A stretch of 64,000 nucleotides of DNA from Aquidulcibacter paucihalophilus (GCA_030285985.1 CP127384.1:682001-746000); one strand, 5' to 3'. Shown: positions 7,393-16,393, counted from the first letter of the stretch. A program made the numbers and translations. Notes: a model not told the origin generated them from the letters alone.

Positions 7393-9603
7393 ATGGCTAT
7401 CTTTCCCGTAATCCTCTGCGGCGGCGCGGGAACCCGGCTCTGGCCTGCGTCACGTCCTGCGCGGCCCAAGCAGTTTATCGACCTGGTTTCCGACCTGTCC
7501 CTGTTTCAGGAGACTGTTCGGCGGGTCGCGCCGCTGGCGGAGGGCGGCCGGATCGTCGTCGTCGCGGGTCGTGATCATCGCAGATTCCTCGAGACCCAGC
7601 TTTCGGCGCTGGGCGTCGAATGCGATCTGATCCTGGAGCCTCTGGGTCGCGACTCGGCACCTGCCATGGCGGCGGCGGCGCTTTGGATCGAGCAGGTCGA
7701 CCCGGAAGGGACGGCGGTGTTCGTGGCCTCGGACCATTACATTCCGAATCCCTCCGCTTTCAGGAAAGCGGCAATCGAGGCGGTGGTCTCTGCGGAGCGC
7801 GGGCGAATCGTGACCTTGGGCCTGGTCCCGACGACGCCGTCTTCGGCCTATGGCTATATCCTGCCGGAGAACGCCGGACTGTCCCGGGTCCGGCGCTTTG
7901 TCGAAAAGCCGGATCGGGTCGACGCTCAGCGCTATCTCGCGGAAGGCTACCTCTGGAACAGCGGAAATTTCGTCGTACCGGTGCGGATTCTTCTGGCCGA
8001 CCTGGAGACCTTCGCTCCGGATGTGATCGCCGCCGTCCGCGCCGCTCTGCCGGAGGGTGGGTCAGGCACGCAGGTGCTCGGCCCAGCCTTCGCCTCGTCG
8101 CCGAAGATTTCCATCGACTATGCGGTCATGGAGAAGAGCGACAGGGTCTGGGTCCTGCCCGCCGCATTCGAATGGTCCGATCTTGGCGCTTGGGACGCCG
8201 TGGCCGCAACCGGGCTCGGGGCGCGGGGCGAATGGGTCGGCCATGCAAGTGACGGCTGCCTCGTCCGCGCCGCGCCGGGAATGGTGGTTGCTACGGCCGG
8301 GGTGTCGAACCTTGCAATCATCGCCGAGCCGGATGCGGTTCTGGTGTGCGACCTGAGCAGGGCGCAGGACGTGAAGGCGCTGGTCGAGGAGCTGGGTTGG
8401 CGCAAGCTTGGCGGAGTGGGCCGGGTCGATGTGGAGGCGGTCACGCTGAACCGGCTGTCGCATCAGTTCACCCGTTGGCTGAAGCTCGGCGCCTTGCCGC
8501 TTTGGGCAACGCTTGGCGTCAGCGCCGACGGCGGATTCTTTGAGGCGCTGGATGATGAAGGGGCCCCCGTCGGCGATTTCCGACGCGCCCGCGTTCAGGC
8601 TCGCCAAGCCTATGTCTTCAGCCTTGCGTCCGAATGGGGCTGGGGCGATGGTTATGCATCGATCGTCCAGCGCGGACTGGCGCGCTTCGAGGCGACCAAC
8701 CTCAGGCCGGACGGGCTTTACCGAACACGGGTGAGTGGCTCCGGCGCGGCCCTCGACGAAACTCCGTCACTCTACGATCAGGCTTTCGTCCTGCTGGCGA
8801 CCGCGACGGCCACCGCCGCCGGGATCGATCCCGATGGATGCCGACGAACGGCCGCGCGGGTCCGGGCGTCGCTTGACGCCCTCGCCCTGCCCCAGGGCGG
8901 CTGGCGCGAACTGGCCGGGCCCCCGTTCCAAGCCAATGCGCACATGCATCTGCTTGAGGCCGCGCTGGCATGGGAAGCGCTCGAGCCTGACGGGGCCTGG
9001 ACAGTGATCGCCGATACAGCCGTGGGTCTGGCGAGGGCGTTTTTCATTGATGAGGCTGGGTTCCTCCGAGAGTTCTTCGGGCCCGATTGGCGGCCCGACG
9101 GGGGCGAGGCCGGACGGCTGGTCGAACCGGGGCATCAGTTCGAATGGGCTTGGTTGCTGAGCCGATGGGGCCGGCTGCGTGAGGATCGATGGGCGGTGGA
9201 GACGGCGAAGCGACTGTTCGCCTCGGGCGAGCGCGGCCTCGATCCGGCGCGTGGAGTGGCGGTCGACGAACTCGGCGATCACCTCCGGCCGGCATCGTTG
9301 CGCGCCCGGCTGTGGCCGCAGACCGAGTGGTTGAAAGCCGCGCTAATCCTCGCGGAGGAAGCGAAGGGCGACGAGCAAAACCGGCTGATCGAAAGCGCCG
9401 TCGCCGCGCTGCGTGCTCTGACCCTGTATCTCAAGCCACAGGGCCTGTGGCACGACAAACTGGGTGTCGGCGGCCATTTCGCCGCCGAACCCGCGCCAGC
9501 GAGCTCACTTTACCACATCGTTGCGGCCTATCGGCAGCTTCGGGAGACCGCCGCCGTTCTGCCGGCGGCGATGATCGGCACGCCCGCGCAGCCGGCGGCC
9601 TGA
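7393..9603 (+). CDS. Mannose-1-phosphate guanylyltransferase fused to an AGE-family epimerase/isomerase
   Basis: 736 residues. Residues 1-280 are a nucleotidyltransferase with the signature CGGAGTRLWP near the start and the F-V-E-K-P motif, as in ManC-type GDP-mannose pyrophosphorylases. From about 358 to 720 the sequence (LGVSADGGFFEALDDEG, QFEWAWLL, H/E-rich helices) matches the N-acylglucosamine 2-epimerase / mannose isomerase alpha-barrel family. ManC proteins more often carry a cupin mannose-6-phosphate isomerase here, so the isomerase half seems to be replaced by an unrelated fold. Predicted role: supply of mannose-1-phosphate and GDP-mannose for the nearby polysaccharide genes. The start at 7393 has AGGGGA 8 bases upstream; the frame is open to 7345 but lacks such a site. 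Which epimerase reaction is catalysed cannot be read from sequence. Confidence 0.85.
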   Translation: MAIFPVILCGGAGTRLWPASRPARPKQFIDLVSDLSLFQETVRRVAPLAEGGRIVVVAGRDHRRFLETQLSALGVECDLILEPLGRDSAPAMAAAALWIEQVDPEGTAVFVASDHYIPNPSAFRKAAIEAVVSAERGRIVTLGLVPTTPSSAYGYILPENAGLSRVRRFVEKPDRVDAQRYLAEGYLWNSGNFVVPVRILLADLETFAPDVIAAVRAALPEGGSGTQVLGPAFASSPKISIDYAVMEKSDRVWVLPAAFEWSDLGAWDAVAATGLGARGEWVGHASDGCLVRAAPGMVVATAGVSNLAIIAEPDAVLVCDLSRAQDVKALVEELGWRKLGGVGRVDVEAVTLNRLSHQFTRWLKLGALPLWATLGVSADGGFFEALDDEGAPVGDFRRARVQARQAYVFSLASEWGWGDGYASIVQRGLARFEATNLRPDGLYRTRVSGSGAALDETPSLYDQAFVLLATATATAAGIDPDGCRRTAARVRASLDALALPQGGWRELAGPPFQANAHMHLLEAALAWEALEPDGAWTVIADTAVGLARAFFIDEAGFLREFFGPDWRPDGGEAGRLVEPGHQFEWAWLLSRWGRLREDRWAVETAKRLFASGERGLDPARGVAVDELGDHLRPASLRARLWPQTEWLKAALILAEEAKGDEQNRLIESAVAALRALTLYLKPQGLWHDKLGVGGHFAAEPAPASSLYHIVAAYRQLRETAAVLPAAMIGTPAQPAA

Positions 9604-10052
9604 CGCGGTCAGTCAGCCTGACGGGATCTGCGGCGTGGTTTGCGAGGCGCGCCGGCCGCCGGGCTCTCGACTGGAAGGTGCGACGGCATTGGCGGGAGTT
9701 CCCCGTAGAGGCCGGCAGATCGCGGTCGGCCGGGAGTCCGGTCGGCGCCGATGGCTGAATCACTGCGGTCAATCATCCGTGACGCTCCTCCCAGCGGCGA
9801 CATTTTCTTACATTCTGGTAATGTTTACGCAACCTGGAACGCATTGAGCTTGGCACCACTGTGCGACAGCGGGGGCGTTTGGATCCGCGCCGGGTTCTTT
9901 CGGCCCCGCAGGTGAGTGTCCCGGCACAAGTCCGGGTTGGGCAACCTCAACGGCCCTTTTTGAGACACCGCCGGGCTTCTATAGGGTGCCGCCCCGTTTC
10001 CCCGCCCAAGGGACACCTAGGGATAAGCGCTCCGTTTGTTGTACAGAGAGTA
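9604..10052. other. Intergenic region without a recognisable gene
   Basis: About 450 bases. I see no credible coding sequence. Two small inverted repeats (CCCGG/CCGGG near 9929-9946 and GGTTG/CAACC near 9945-9957) stand before a T-run at about 9957-9961. A possible promoter follows (listed separately). Confidence 0.5.
9960..9985 (+). promoter_or_regulatory. Candidate promoter for the phosphatase gene
   Basis: TTGAGA at 9960-9965 and TATAGG at 9980-9985 with a 14-base spacer. A TTTTTG at 17-base spacing to the same -10 is an alternative. Placed about 65 bases before the phosphatase start. Confidence 0.3.
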
Positions 10053-10940
10053 ATGCTCTCAATGCTTTTCCGAACTCGCTCGAAGGCGATCGCGCCGTTG
10101 GTGCCCACTGTTCCGAAGGGAACCGTGGTCTGGGCCGTGGGCGACATTCATGGCCGCATCGACCTGCTTCGACCCATGGTGGAAGCGATTGCTTTAGACC
10201 TCGACGCCAGCGCGGCGGATCGAAAGATGGTCGTTTTTCTGGGCGATTATATTGACCGGGGTCAGGACTCCCGGGGTGTGCTCCGGCTGCTCGCCAGCCT
10301 ATCCGGCACCAAGGGCGTGGAGTGGCGGTTTCTCAAGGGCAACCACGAGCAAGCGATGCTGGGATTTCTCAACGACCCATCGGCGGGCGCGAAGTGGTGC
10401 GAGTATGGTGGCGACAGCGCATTGCGCTCTTATGGGCTCCGGCCGCCGGAACTCGCCCATCGCACGGAGGCTTGGGCCCGGGTATCCGCGGACTTGCGAC
10501 ACAAGCTGACGACGTGCGAACAGACCTTTCTCGAGACACTGGAGCTGAGTGTGACTGTGGGGGACTATTTCTTCACCCACGCTGGCGCCCGCCCGGGCGT
10601 GGCGCTCGATCGGCAGTCCTGGGAAGACCTGCTCTGGATCCGCCGCTCCTTTCTGGACAGTGCGGTGGAGTTCGAGCGGGTGATCGTGCACGGCCATACG
10701 CCGACGGCGACGGTTCACGCCGATCACCGCCGCATCGGGATCGACACCAAGGCCTATGAGTCGGGCCTGTTGACGGCTCTGCGCCTGGAAGGCCCGGAAA
10801 GATCCATCATTCAGGCGATCGGCACCGCCGGACGCCGTGTCGGGGCGTCGTTGGCGGGAGAAGACCTCGAAGCGGACGCCGTCGTGATCCGAAGGTCGCG
10901 TCTTACGGCCGGCGGCGGCGCACTAGACCCTTTCGGGTGA
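10053..10940 (+). CDS. PPP-type metallophosphoesterase (serine/threonine or diadenosine-phosphate phosphatase-like)
   Basis: 295 residues, cytoplasmic. The five metal-binding blocks of the calcineurin-like PPP family are visible in order: GDIHGR, GDYIDRG, GNHE, HAGARPGV and VHGHTP. Bacterial relatives act as protein phosphatases (PrpA/PrpB type) or as bis(5'-nucleosyl)-tetraphosphatases; the substrate cannot be decided here. Its position among polysaccharide genes and near a tyrosine-kinase-type Wzc is suggestive, but this family targets Ser/Thr or nucleotides. ATG codons at 10053 and 10062 are both possible; the open frame back to 9861 has no family similarity. It converges with the O-antigen ligase gene. 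Confidence 0.82.
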   Translation: MLSMLFRTRSKAIAPLVPTVPKGTVVWAVGDIHGRIDLLRPMVEAIALDLDASAADRKMVVFLGDYIDRGQDSRGVLRLLASLSGTKGVEWRFLKGNHEQAMLGFLNDPSAGAKWCEYGGDSALRSYGLRPPELAHRTEAWARVSADLRHKLTTCEQTFLETLELSVTVGDYFFTHAGARPGVALDRQSWEDLLWIRRSFLDSAVEFERVIVHGHTPTATVHADHRRIGIDTKAYESGLLTALRLEGPERSIIQAIGTAGRRVGASLAGEDLEADAVVIRRSRLTAGGGALDPFG

Positions 10941-11045
10941 CGTTCTCCCCTTGGGCTTAGAGGGCTGGGTAGACCGCCGCCGCCTCGTCGCGCCATCCCG
11001 CCATGCGGTGACGGCATTGAACCCCAAGCGACCGTTAGGCCCAGG

Positions 11046-12395
11046 TCACTCCGGTTTTGGCTCCGGTCGCCCCGCGCCCTCCAGCAGGGCGCAGCACAGG
11101 GCGAAGACGACAGCCAGCGTGGCCGTCCGAAGCGGGTAGTCCACGATTGAATGCAGTAGCAAGACGCCGATACCGATGCTGGCGGCGCGCTGCAGATCCC
11201 AGTCTCCAGAAGGCGGCGCTTTCCACGCAGTCCAGCATCGTCGAGCGTACCAGATCAGGAATGCCAGGATCAGGCCGATCCCGAGCCAACCGGCTTCCAG
11301 CCAAGTTTCGAGGTAGTCATTGTGGGCCTGGTTGAAGAAGGTGCTGTCGAGTTCCTCCAACGGCTCAACCGAGCGATAGACGGCGTCGAAACTTCCCACA
11401 CCGGATCCGAGCGGAAGGTAGGTCTGAGCCGTCTCCGCGATGAGGGGCCAACGTTCGAAGCGAACCTCAGGTGCCCCTTCGGTGTCAAATCGCGCCAGGA
11501 TGGGCGGGAGCGCTAGAACTGCGACGACCGTCAACGCCGCACCGATCGAACCGACCAGCACCAGGAGCCCCGGACCCGGCCGACCGCGTCCCGCGGCAAT
11601 CCAGGCCGCCAGCAGGCTGATCAACAAGACGGGCGCGAACATGGTGATTCCCGCCCGCGACCGGATCGCGGCCAGGGCAACGACAACCAGCCCTGCAAAC
11701 AGAGCCCCGAACCAAAGGGTGGCGGTCCGTCGATCCCGCCGCCTGAGTGTCGCCGCGGCGGAAATCAGCGCGAAGGGCAGGGCGACCAGAAGGAAGGACG
11801 CCAAGTGATTGCGATTGGCGAAAAAGCCCCTGACCCGGCCCGCCTCAGTCCAGTCCCAAAGGTAGAAACGTTCTCCGCCACTGGCCAGTTGGGCGGCACC
11901 GAGCAAAATGCCGGCTATTGTTGCAGCGATGCAGAACTGGACCACCCGCTCTCTCTGAATCGGCGACATGGTCAACACGGCGAGGAGGGCTGCTGCCGGC
12001 GGTGCAAGGGCCAAGGCTGACCCCCATGTCCGATCGGGAGCGATACTCAGCGGTACCCAGCCTGGTTGTGTCCCGGTGAGTTCCAAGGCGAGGACCATCT
12101 GGTCCCGACCGGGCAGGCCGGCCCATACCGCCGGAGGGAGCGGAATCGCCTGTATCAATGGGATGGCTACGACCACCGCCAACAAGCCGAGCACGAAGCG
12201 ATGCTCACGCCAAAGGCCGGTGTCGATTACTCGTGCTGTCGCGAGCACCAGAAGCGGCAATGACGCCAGCTCAACAAGCGCCAGTCGGAGGGCATGGCCT
12301 TGGCTGGCACCGCCGAAGGCAAAAGAAAAGGCCAGCAAGACCATCGCAGCTACCGCGACGATGTCCCACTGGCCTTTCCAAATATTCTTAGGCAC
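11046..12395 (-). CDS. O-antigen ligase / polymerase-like membrane protein
   Basis: 449 residues with about ten to twelve hydrophobic segments and a large loop near two-thirds of its length containing the conserved H-N-D-Y-L-E-T motif (NQAHNDYLETWLEAGW). This is characteristic of the WaaL/Wzy (O-antigen ligase, Wzy_C) family. It would act in the inner membrane on undecaprenyl-linked glycan, either polymerising it or transferring it to an acceptor. It is the last gene of the leftward wza-wzc unit. The start is a GTG without an obvious ribosome site, so a slightly later start is possible. Confidence 0.82.
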   Translation of the reverse strand: MPKNIWKGQWDIVAVAAMVLLAFSFAFGGASQGHALRLALVELASLPLLVLATARVIDTGLWREHRFVLGLLAVVVAIPLIQAIPLPPAVWAGLPGRDQMVLALELTGTQPGWVPLSIAPDRTWGSALALAPPAAALLAVLTMSPIQRERVVQFCIAATIAGILLGAAQLASGGERFYLWDWTEAGRVRGFFANRNHLASFLLVALPFALISAAATLRRRDRRTATLWFGALFAGLVVVALAAIRSRAGITMFAPVLLISLLAAWIAAGRGRPGPGLLVLVGSIGAALTVVAVLALPPILARFDTEGAPEVRFERWPLIAETAQTYLPLGSGVGSFDAVYRSVEPLEELDSTFFNQAHNDYLETWLEAGWLGIGLILAFLIWYARRCWTAWKAPPSGDWDLQRAASIGIGVLLLHSIVDYPLRTATLAVVFALCCALLEGAGRPEPKPE

Positions 12396-12442
12396 GCGCT
12401 ATGTCAGTTGTTTGACGAAGTTAGGCGTGACCGCAACCAGTC

Positions 12443-12667
12443 TTAGTCGCTTTCCGAGGCGTCGTCGGTCGCCACTACGATGGTCGTGACCAGCACGGCG
12501 GCACCGATCAGGAGAACGAAGACCGGCACACCAGCGAACTCGGAGCTTGCCTCGGAGCTGGCACCCACACGGTCACCAACGCGGATCCCGGCGGAGTTGT
12601 TGGCGGCGGCAGCCTGTCCAGCGACGAGCAGCATGCCCGCAGTTACGGCAGCAATTGTCTTACGCAT
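12443..12667 (-). CDS. 74-residue secreted/membrane peptide, paralogue of the one at 52394-52618
   Basis: Signal peptide MRKTIAAVTAGMLLVAGQAAA, then a short polar stretch with RVGDRVGA, then one hydrophobic membrane segment (VPVFVLLIGAAVLVTTIVVA) and an acidic tail ending SESD. No known domain. The start at 12667 is preceded by AGGAG with good spacing and by a near-consensus promoter; the frame open to 12805 is not needed. A close paralogue sits 40 kb away (52394-52618) with the same signal, RVGDRVGA motif, membrane segment and SESD end. It lies between the TPR protein and the O-antigen ligase, so a role in polysaccharide export or envelope assembly is plausible but unproven. Confidence 0.8.
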   Translation of the reverse strand: MRKTIAAVTAGMLLVAGQAAAANNSAGIRVGDRVGASSEASSEFAGVPVFVLLIGAAVLVTTIVVATDDASESD

Positions 12668-12725
12668 GCTTTGGTCTCCTAGATCAGTTCTGTGCGGCGG
12701 GCTGGCCCGCGAGTTATCGAGGACA

Positions 12726-12754
12726 ATTATAGGGGGTGGAGGTTTTAAAAGCAA
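12726..12754 (-). promoter_or_regulatory. Near-consensus sigma-70 promoter for the 74-residue peptide
   Basis: On the minus strand: TTGCTT (12754-12749), 17-base spacer, TATAAT (12731-12726). A perfect -10 is striking in so GC-rich a genome. It would give a leader of roughly 50 bases before the ATG at 12667 and could also drive the O-antigen ligase gene. Confidence 0.7.
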
Positions 12755-12804
12755 TACGCGTTCCGGGTTGGGATCAAGGTCTGTGGGCAACCACGTTCTG
12801 ACCA

Positions 12805-14049
12805 TCAGCCCACGGGGGAAATAGTTATCCGGTCAAACCAGACAACGGTCGGAGAGCGACGATCGTCGGCGCGGGTTTCCAGTCGCAGCCATTGCGCGGA
12901 ACAGGTGTCCGGGATTTCAAATCGTCCCGACAAGGTCGCCCAGGCGTTCGCTGTCGCACGGGAATGTCCGGCTGGCACATCGGCCAGCACCACCCCGCCG
13001 GAGGCGCACGAAAGCGTCCAGGCCATCCGGGCAGTCGGGTTGCCGGTCTCGCTTCTGACCTCGGCGGCAAATCGATATAAACCCGGCGGTAGCGAGGTCA
13101 GTTGCTCCGCAATCGTTCCGGTAGCGTAGCCGTCATACTCAACCCGCAACGCGGGGTTGGACGGACGAAGATCGTCGGCGACGATCTCCGCGACAATGCC
13201 AGCCTTCGGGAACACCCGCCATTGGAATGGCTCCGGCGCCTCGGAATCATCGAACCCGCCATTGGTTACCGACGCCGAGGCAGGCGGGCGTCCTATCCGT
13301 CCCCGGATCGCGCCGAGTGCGGGAAATTGGTTCCCGGCGGCCAGATTCCGATAAATCTGGCTGAGTTCCTCGTTGGAAACCGGGGAGCGGCCCGTTTCCA
13401 GCAGAATCGCGAGATTTGCAGCAAGCTGAAGATCCTGTGGAGTCCGATTGAGGCTGTTCAGATAGGCCGCACGCCAAGGCGGTCGAGCCACCAGCAGGTT
13501 TGCGATCACCGGAAGGGCTCGCTGGGGGTCTTCCGTTCCCGCGACGGTAAACAGTTCGAAGACTTGGGGGCGAATATCCTCTCGCCGTCTTACAAGGGTG
13601 TCAGCATGTGCGAAGGCGGAGGCGTAGTCGCCGCGCCGCAATCTGTGCTCCACCAACCATGCGTGAGCGGGGTCGTCGCGCAGACTCCAGTTTCCAGCCA
13701 ATGTCAGCAGCTCATCAGCCGGACCGGCACGGCCAGCCCGGGCCTCCGTCAGACCGATGACCCGAAGTGCCCGAACGTCGAATGGCGAGCGGCTCAGGGC
13801 GTCCCGACCGAGCGCGGCGGCGTTGTCGATGCGCCCGGCGGCCAGTTCAGACTCGGCAGCCCTGCGCAAAACTAGAGGTGAACTTGGAGCGAGGCGGATC
13901 GCAGTCTCGACTGGTGCCCGCTGCGTCAGAGGTTGGAGGGCCATCTGCCAGCCCAGCAAAACCGCGCCGGCGATCAAACCATAGGAGGCGATATCCCTGA
14001 CGCTGACCCGCCGACGCGAGGTGCCCGGGTTTTCCGCCCCCTTGCTCAA
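12805..14049 (-). CDS. Membrane-anchored TPR protein with C-terminal beta-sandwich-like domain, polysaccharide-associated
   Basis: 414 residues. One N-terminal transmembrane segment (about residues 22-42), then helical repeats of TPR character (LAAGRIDNAAALGRDAL, LRRGDYASAFAHADTL) to about residue 230. The C-terminal 150 residues (NGGFDDSEAPEPFQWRV, LPPGLYRFAAEVRSE, WFDRITISP) look like a carbohydrate-binding or jelly-roll beta-sandwich. The gene starts on a TTG overlapping the wzc stop by 4 bases, implying translational coupling. The domain pair suggests a periplasmic scaffold that touches the polymer during Wzc-dependent export. No specific family name can be given. Confidence 0.72.
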   Translation of the reverse strand: MSKGAENPGTSRRRVSVRDIASYGLIAGAVLLGWQMALQPLTQRAPVETAIRLAPSSPLVLRRAAESELAAGRIDNAAALGRDALSRSPFDVRALRVIGLTEARAGRAGPADELLTLAGNWSLRDDPAHAWLVEHRLRRGDYASAFAHADTLVRRREDIRPQVFELFTVAGTEDPQRALPVIANLLVARPPWRAAYLNSLNRTPQDLQLAANLAILLETGRSPVSNEELSQIYRNLAAGNQFPALGAIRGRIGRPPASASVTNGGFDDSEAPEPFQWRVFPKAGIVAEIVADDLRPSNPALRVEYDGYATGTIAEQLTSLPPGLYRFAAEVRSETGNPTARMAWTLSCASGGVVLADVPAGHSRATANAWATLSGRFEIPDTCSAQWLRLETRADDRRSPTVVWFDRITISPVG

Positions 14050-16310
14050 GTGCGCTTGCCCTTTTTGCCAGCCTTCTCGCCAGGTTCGCTCCCATAATGA
14101 TAGTCGTAGGCGTAGTCATAACCGCCGTAAGACGTCGCCTTGGCGCTGAATTTTGTCAGCACTGCACCGAGCAGGTGCGCGCGGCCCACCTGGAGGCGCC
14201 GGAGAGCGCCCCGCGCTTGACCCCGACGTGTGCCACGGGATTCCAGAACGAACAGGACGCCGTTGACAGCGGCGGCCAACATCGGCGCATCCGCGAACCC
14301 GAGTACCGGCGGGCCATCGATGACAACGTGGTCGAAGTTGTTGCGGGTTTCGATGAGGAACTGGCGCAGACGTTCTCCGCCCCAGAGCTCCGCCGGGTTG
14401 GGCGGCAGAGGGCCACAGGGGATGAAGAACAAATTCTCATGCTTTGTTGGCTGGACCGCCGATGTAAGATCCGCCGAACCGGAGAGAATATTGCTCATGC
14501 CGCGCTCGTTCTCAACGCCGATCACACGGTGCATCGAAGGGTTGCGCAGATCGCCGTCGACCAGAAGGACACGCTTGCCGACGCGTGCCAGATTGACAGC
14601 CACGGCATATGCGGTCGTCGACTTGCCTTCGGCCGGCCGGGCGCTGGATACAACGAGACTGCTGGGAGCGCCGTCCGGAGTCGAGAACTGCAGCGCCGTT
14701 CGGAGAGAATAGTAGGCCTCTGAGAACCCGGATCGTATATCGCCGAGCGCATCGGCGGGGCTCCCTCCCTTGTCGAGGAGGGGGATAACTCCCAAGACCG
14801 GGACGCCCAGTTTCCTTTCGACGTCGTCCGGTGTCGCCAGGGTCTCGTCAAGGGCTTCGAGGACGAAGGCCGCCAAGACGCCAAAGCCCAGACCCAAGAT
14901 GGCTGCAAGCGCCATGTTCAGCAACATGTTCGGCTTGGATGGTTTAAGTGGCGGGGTAGCGACGTCGACAATCGAAATGTTGTTCGTGGTCACGCTACCG
15001 GTGACGCCAACCTCCTTGTAGCGCTGAAGCAGGCCCTCATAGAGCGTGCGGGTGGTGTCTAACTCGCGCTGCAGAATGTTGTACTGAATAGACCGATCCC
15101 GCAGGTCGAGCACATCACCTGTAAGGCCAGTCACCTGGGCCTGAAGCGACCGCTCCTGGTTGGCTGCGATCTCATACTGGCTGCGGATGGAACTGCGGAT
15201 GTTGCCGGCGATGGTGCGGATCTGCCCATCGGCTTCGTCGATCCGGGCCTTGAGCTGCACCATTTCCGGATAGTCCGGCTGGTAGATGCTGAGCTTCTGC
15301 TCATATTCTGCGTCAAGTAGCGCCCGCTGTTCTGTCAGCCGCTGGATAGTTAGATTTTGGAGCACTTCCGGCAGCGTCATAAGCTCAGACGTGCTGGCCG
15401 ACCGCCAGCGTTCCTCGGCGGCCACACGTTCGGCCCGGGTACGGGCGAGGGCACTGTTGAGGGCGACCAGGTTGTTGGACGTCAGGGATTCGGTTGCGCT
15501 ACCTGAAGAGGAGCCTTCGCTGGGCTCACCGACGTTGATGATCTGCTGGTTAGCAGCATAGGCCACCAGTTGGCGTTCGGCAGATTCCAGACGCTCCTTG
15601 GTTTGTGCGAGCCGCTCCTCGAGAAACTGGCGGGCGTAGGCCGAACTTTCGAACTTTCGATCGAGGTTGGACTGGATGAAATTCTCGGCAAACCCGTTGG
15701 CTATGCGGGCCGCCACGACGGGGTTCGGATTGTCGTAGCCGACGGAGACCAGGCGCGAGCCGCGGACGGGCGATACGCTGAGGTTGTCCTGGATAGCCTT
15801 GAGCGCCGCCGCTCGCCGCCGCGCGGCCTGTGCGGCGGCGGTTCCGCCGGCCTCGGGGGCCTCGACGCCGATCGCTTCAAGGGCTTGGTTGGAACTCGCC
15901 AGACCCAGGCTTTCGATGACGCGCTCGGCCAGAGAACGACTGCGAAGCAGGCCATACTGGGTCTGGAAGAACTCCTCGCCCTGCATCATGTTTTCGCTCG
16001 GGGTGACATCCTCGGAGTCGATGACGCGTGCGGCTTCACGGTCGATCTGCAGGGTCGCCTCGCCGGTGTAGATCGGGGTCATCAGGAGCGTAATCGTGGC
16101 ACCGACAACGAGCGCGCCAAGGAAGCAGCCAATGATCATCAAGCGGTATTTGAGCGCGAGCCGCCAGTAGGAGGCCAGGTCGACCTCCCGGCGGTCGTCG
16201 CCTTGCTCCGCCCAGCCCTGCTCCTCGCCGACGAACGGATCGTGGGGGTCGCCTGCCCGGCTTTGAGAACGCCGACCGCGTGTGTCAGCGAATTGATTGT
16301 CGCCCAGCAT
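14046..16310 (-). CDS. wzc: Wzc-like polysaccharide co-polymerase and tyrosine autokinase
   Basis: 754 residues, inner membrane. Wzz-type chain-length domain between two transmembrane segments (about residues 57-78 and 455-478) with a long periplasmic coiled coil. The cytoplasmic kinase follows, with Walker A PAEGKST (about 558), Walker A' VLLVDGDLRNP and Walker B HVVIDGPP. The C-terminus is a tyrosine cluster (YGGYDYAYDYHYG), the usual autophosphorylation site of BY-kinases. It controls polymerisation and export together with Wza, encoded 171 bases upstream. Start ATG at 16310; the ribosome site is weak. Confidence 0.93.
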   Translation of the reverse strand: MLGDNQFADTRGRRSQSRAGDPHDPFVGEEQGWAEQGDDRREVDLASYWRLALKYRLMIIGCFLGALVVGATITLLMTPIYTGEATLQIDREAARVIDSEDVTPSENMMQGEEFFQTQYGLLRSRSLAERVIESLGLASSNQALEAIGVEAPEAGGTAAAQAARRRAAALKAIQDNLSVSPVRGSRLVSVGYDNPNPVVAARIANGFAENFIQSNLDRKFESSAYARQFLEERLAQTKERLESAERQLVAYAANQQIINVGEPSEGSSSGSATESLTSNNLVALNSALARTRAERVAAEERWRSASTSELMTLPEVLQNLTIQRLTEQRALLDAEYEQKLSIYQPDYPEMVQLKARIDEADGQIRTIAGNIRSSIRSQYEIAANQERSLQAQVTGLTGDVLDLRDRSIQYNILQRELDTTRTLYEGLLQRYKEVGVTGSVTTNNISIVDVATPPLKPSKPNMLLNMALAAILGLGFGVLAAFVLEALDETLATPDDVERKLGVPVLGVIPLLDKGGSPADALGDIRSGFSEAYYSLRTALQFSTPDGAPSSLVVSSARPAEGKSTTAYAVAVNLARVGKRVLLVDGDLRNPSMHRVIGVENERGMSNILSGSADLTSAVQPTKHENLFFIPCGPLPPNPAELWGGERLRQFLIETRNNFDHVVIDGPPVLGFADAPMLAAAVNGVLFVLESRGTRRGQARGALRRLQVGRAHLLGAVLTKFSAKATSYGGYDYAYDYHYGSEPGEKAGKKGKRT

Positions 16311-16377
16311 TCTTTAAGTCCGTCACAGTGTTGCGGCTACGACCGCATGAATTCCATCGGGCTGATATCGCATAGCC

Positions 16378-16393
16378 TGTGATTGCGCACACA
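16378..16393. promoter_or_regulatory. CRP/FNR-like palindrome upstream of wzc
   Basis: TGTGATTGCGCACACA: half-sites TGTGA and ACACA (consensus TCACA) around a 6-base centre, 68 bases before the wzc start. It fits a Crp-family site except for one base. A site this short can occur by chance. Confidence 0.3.
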
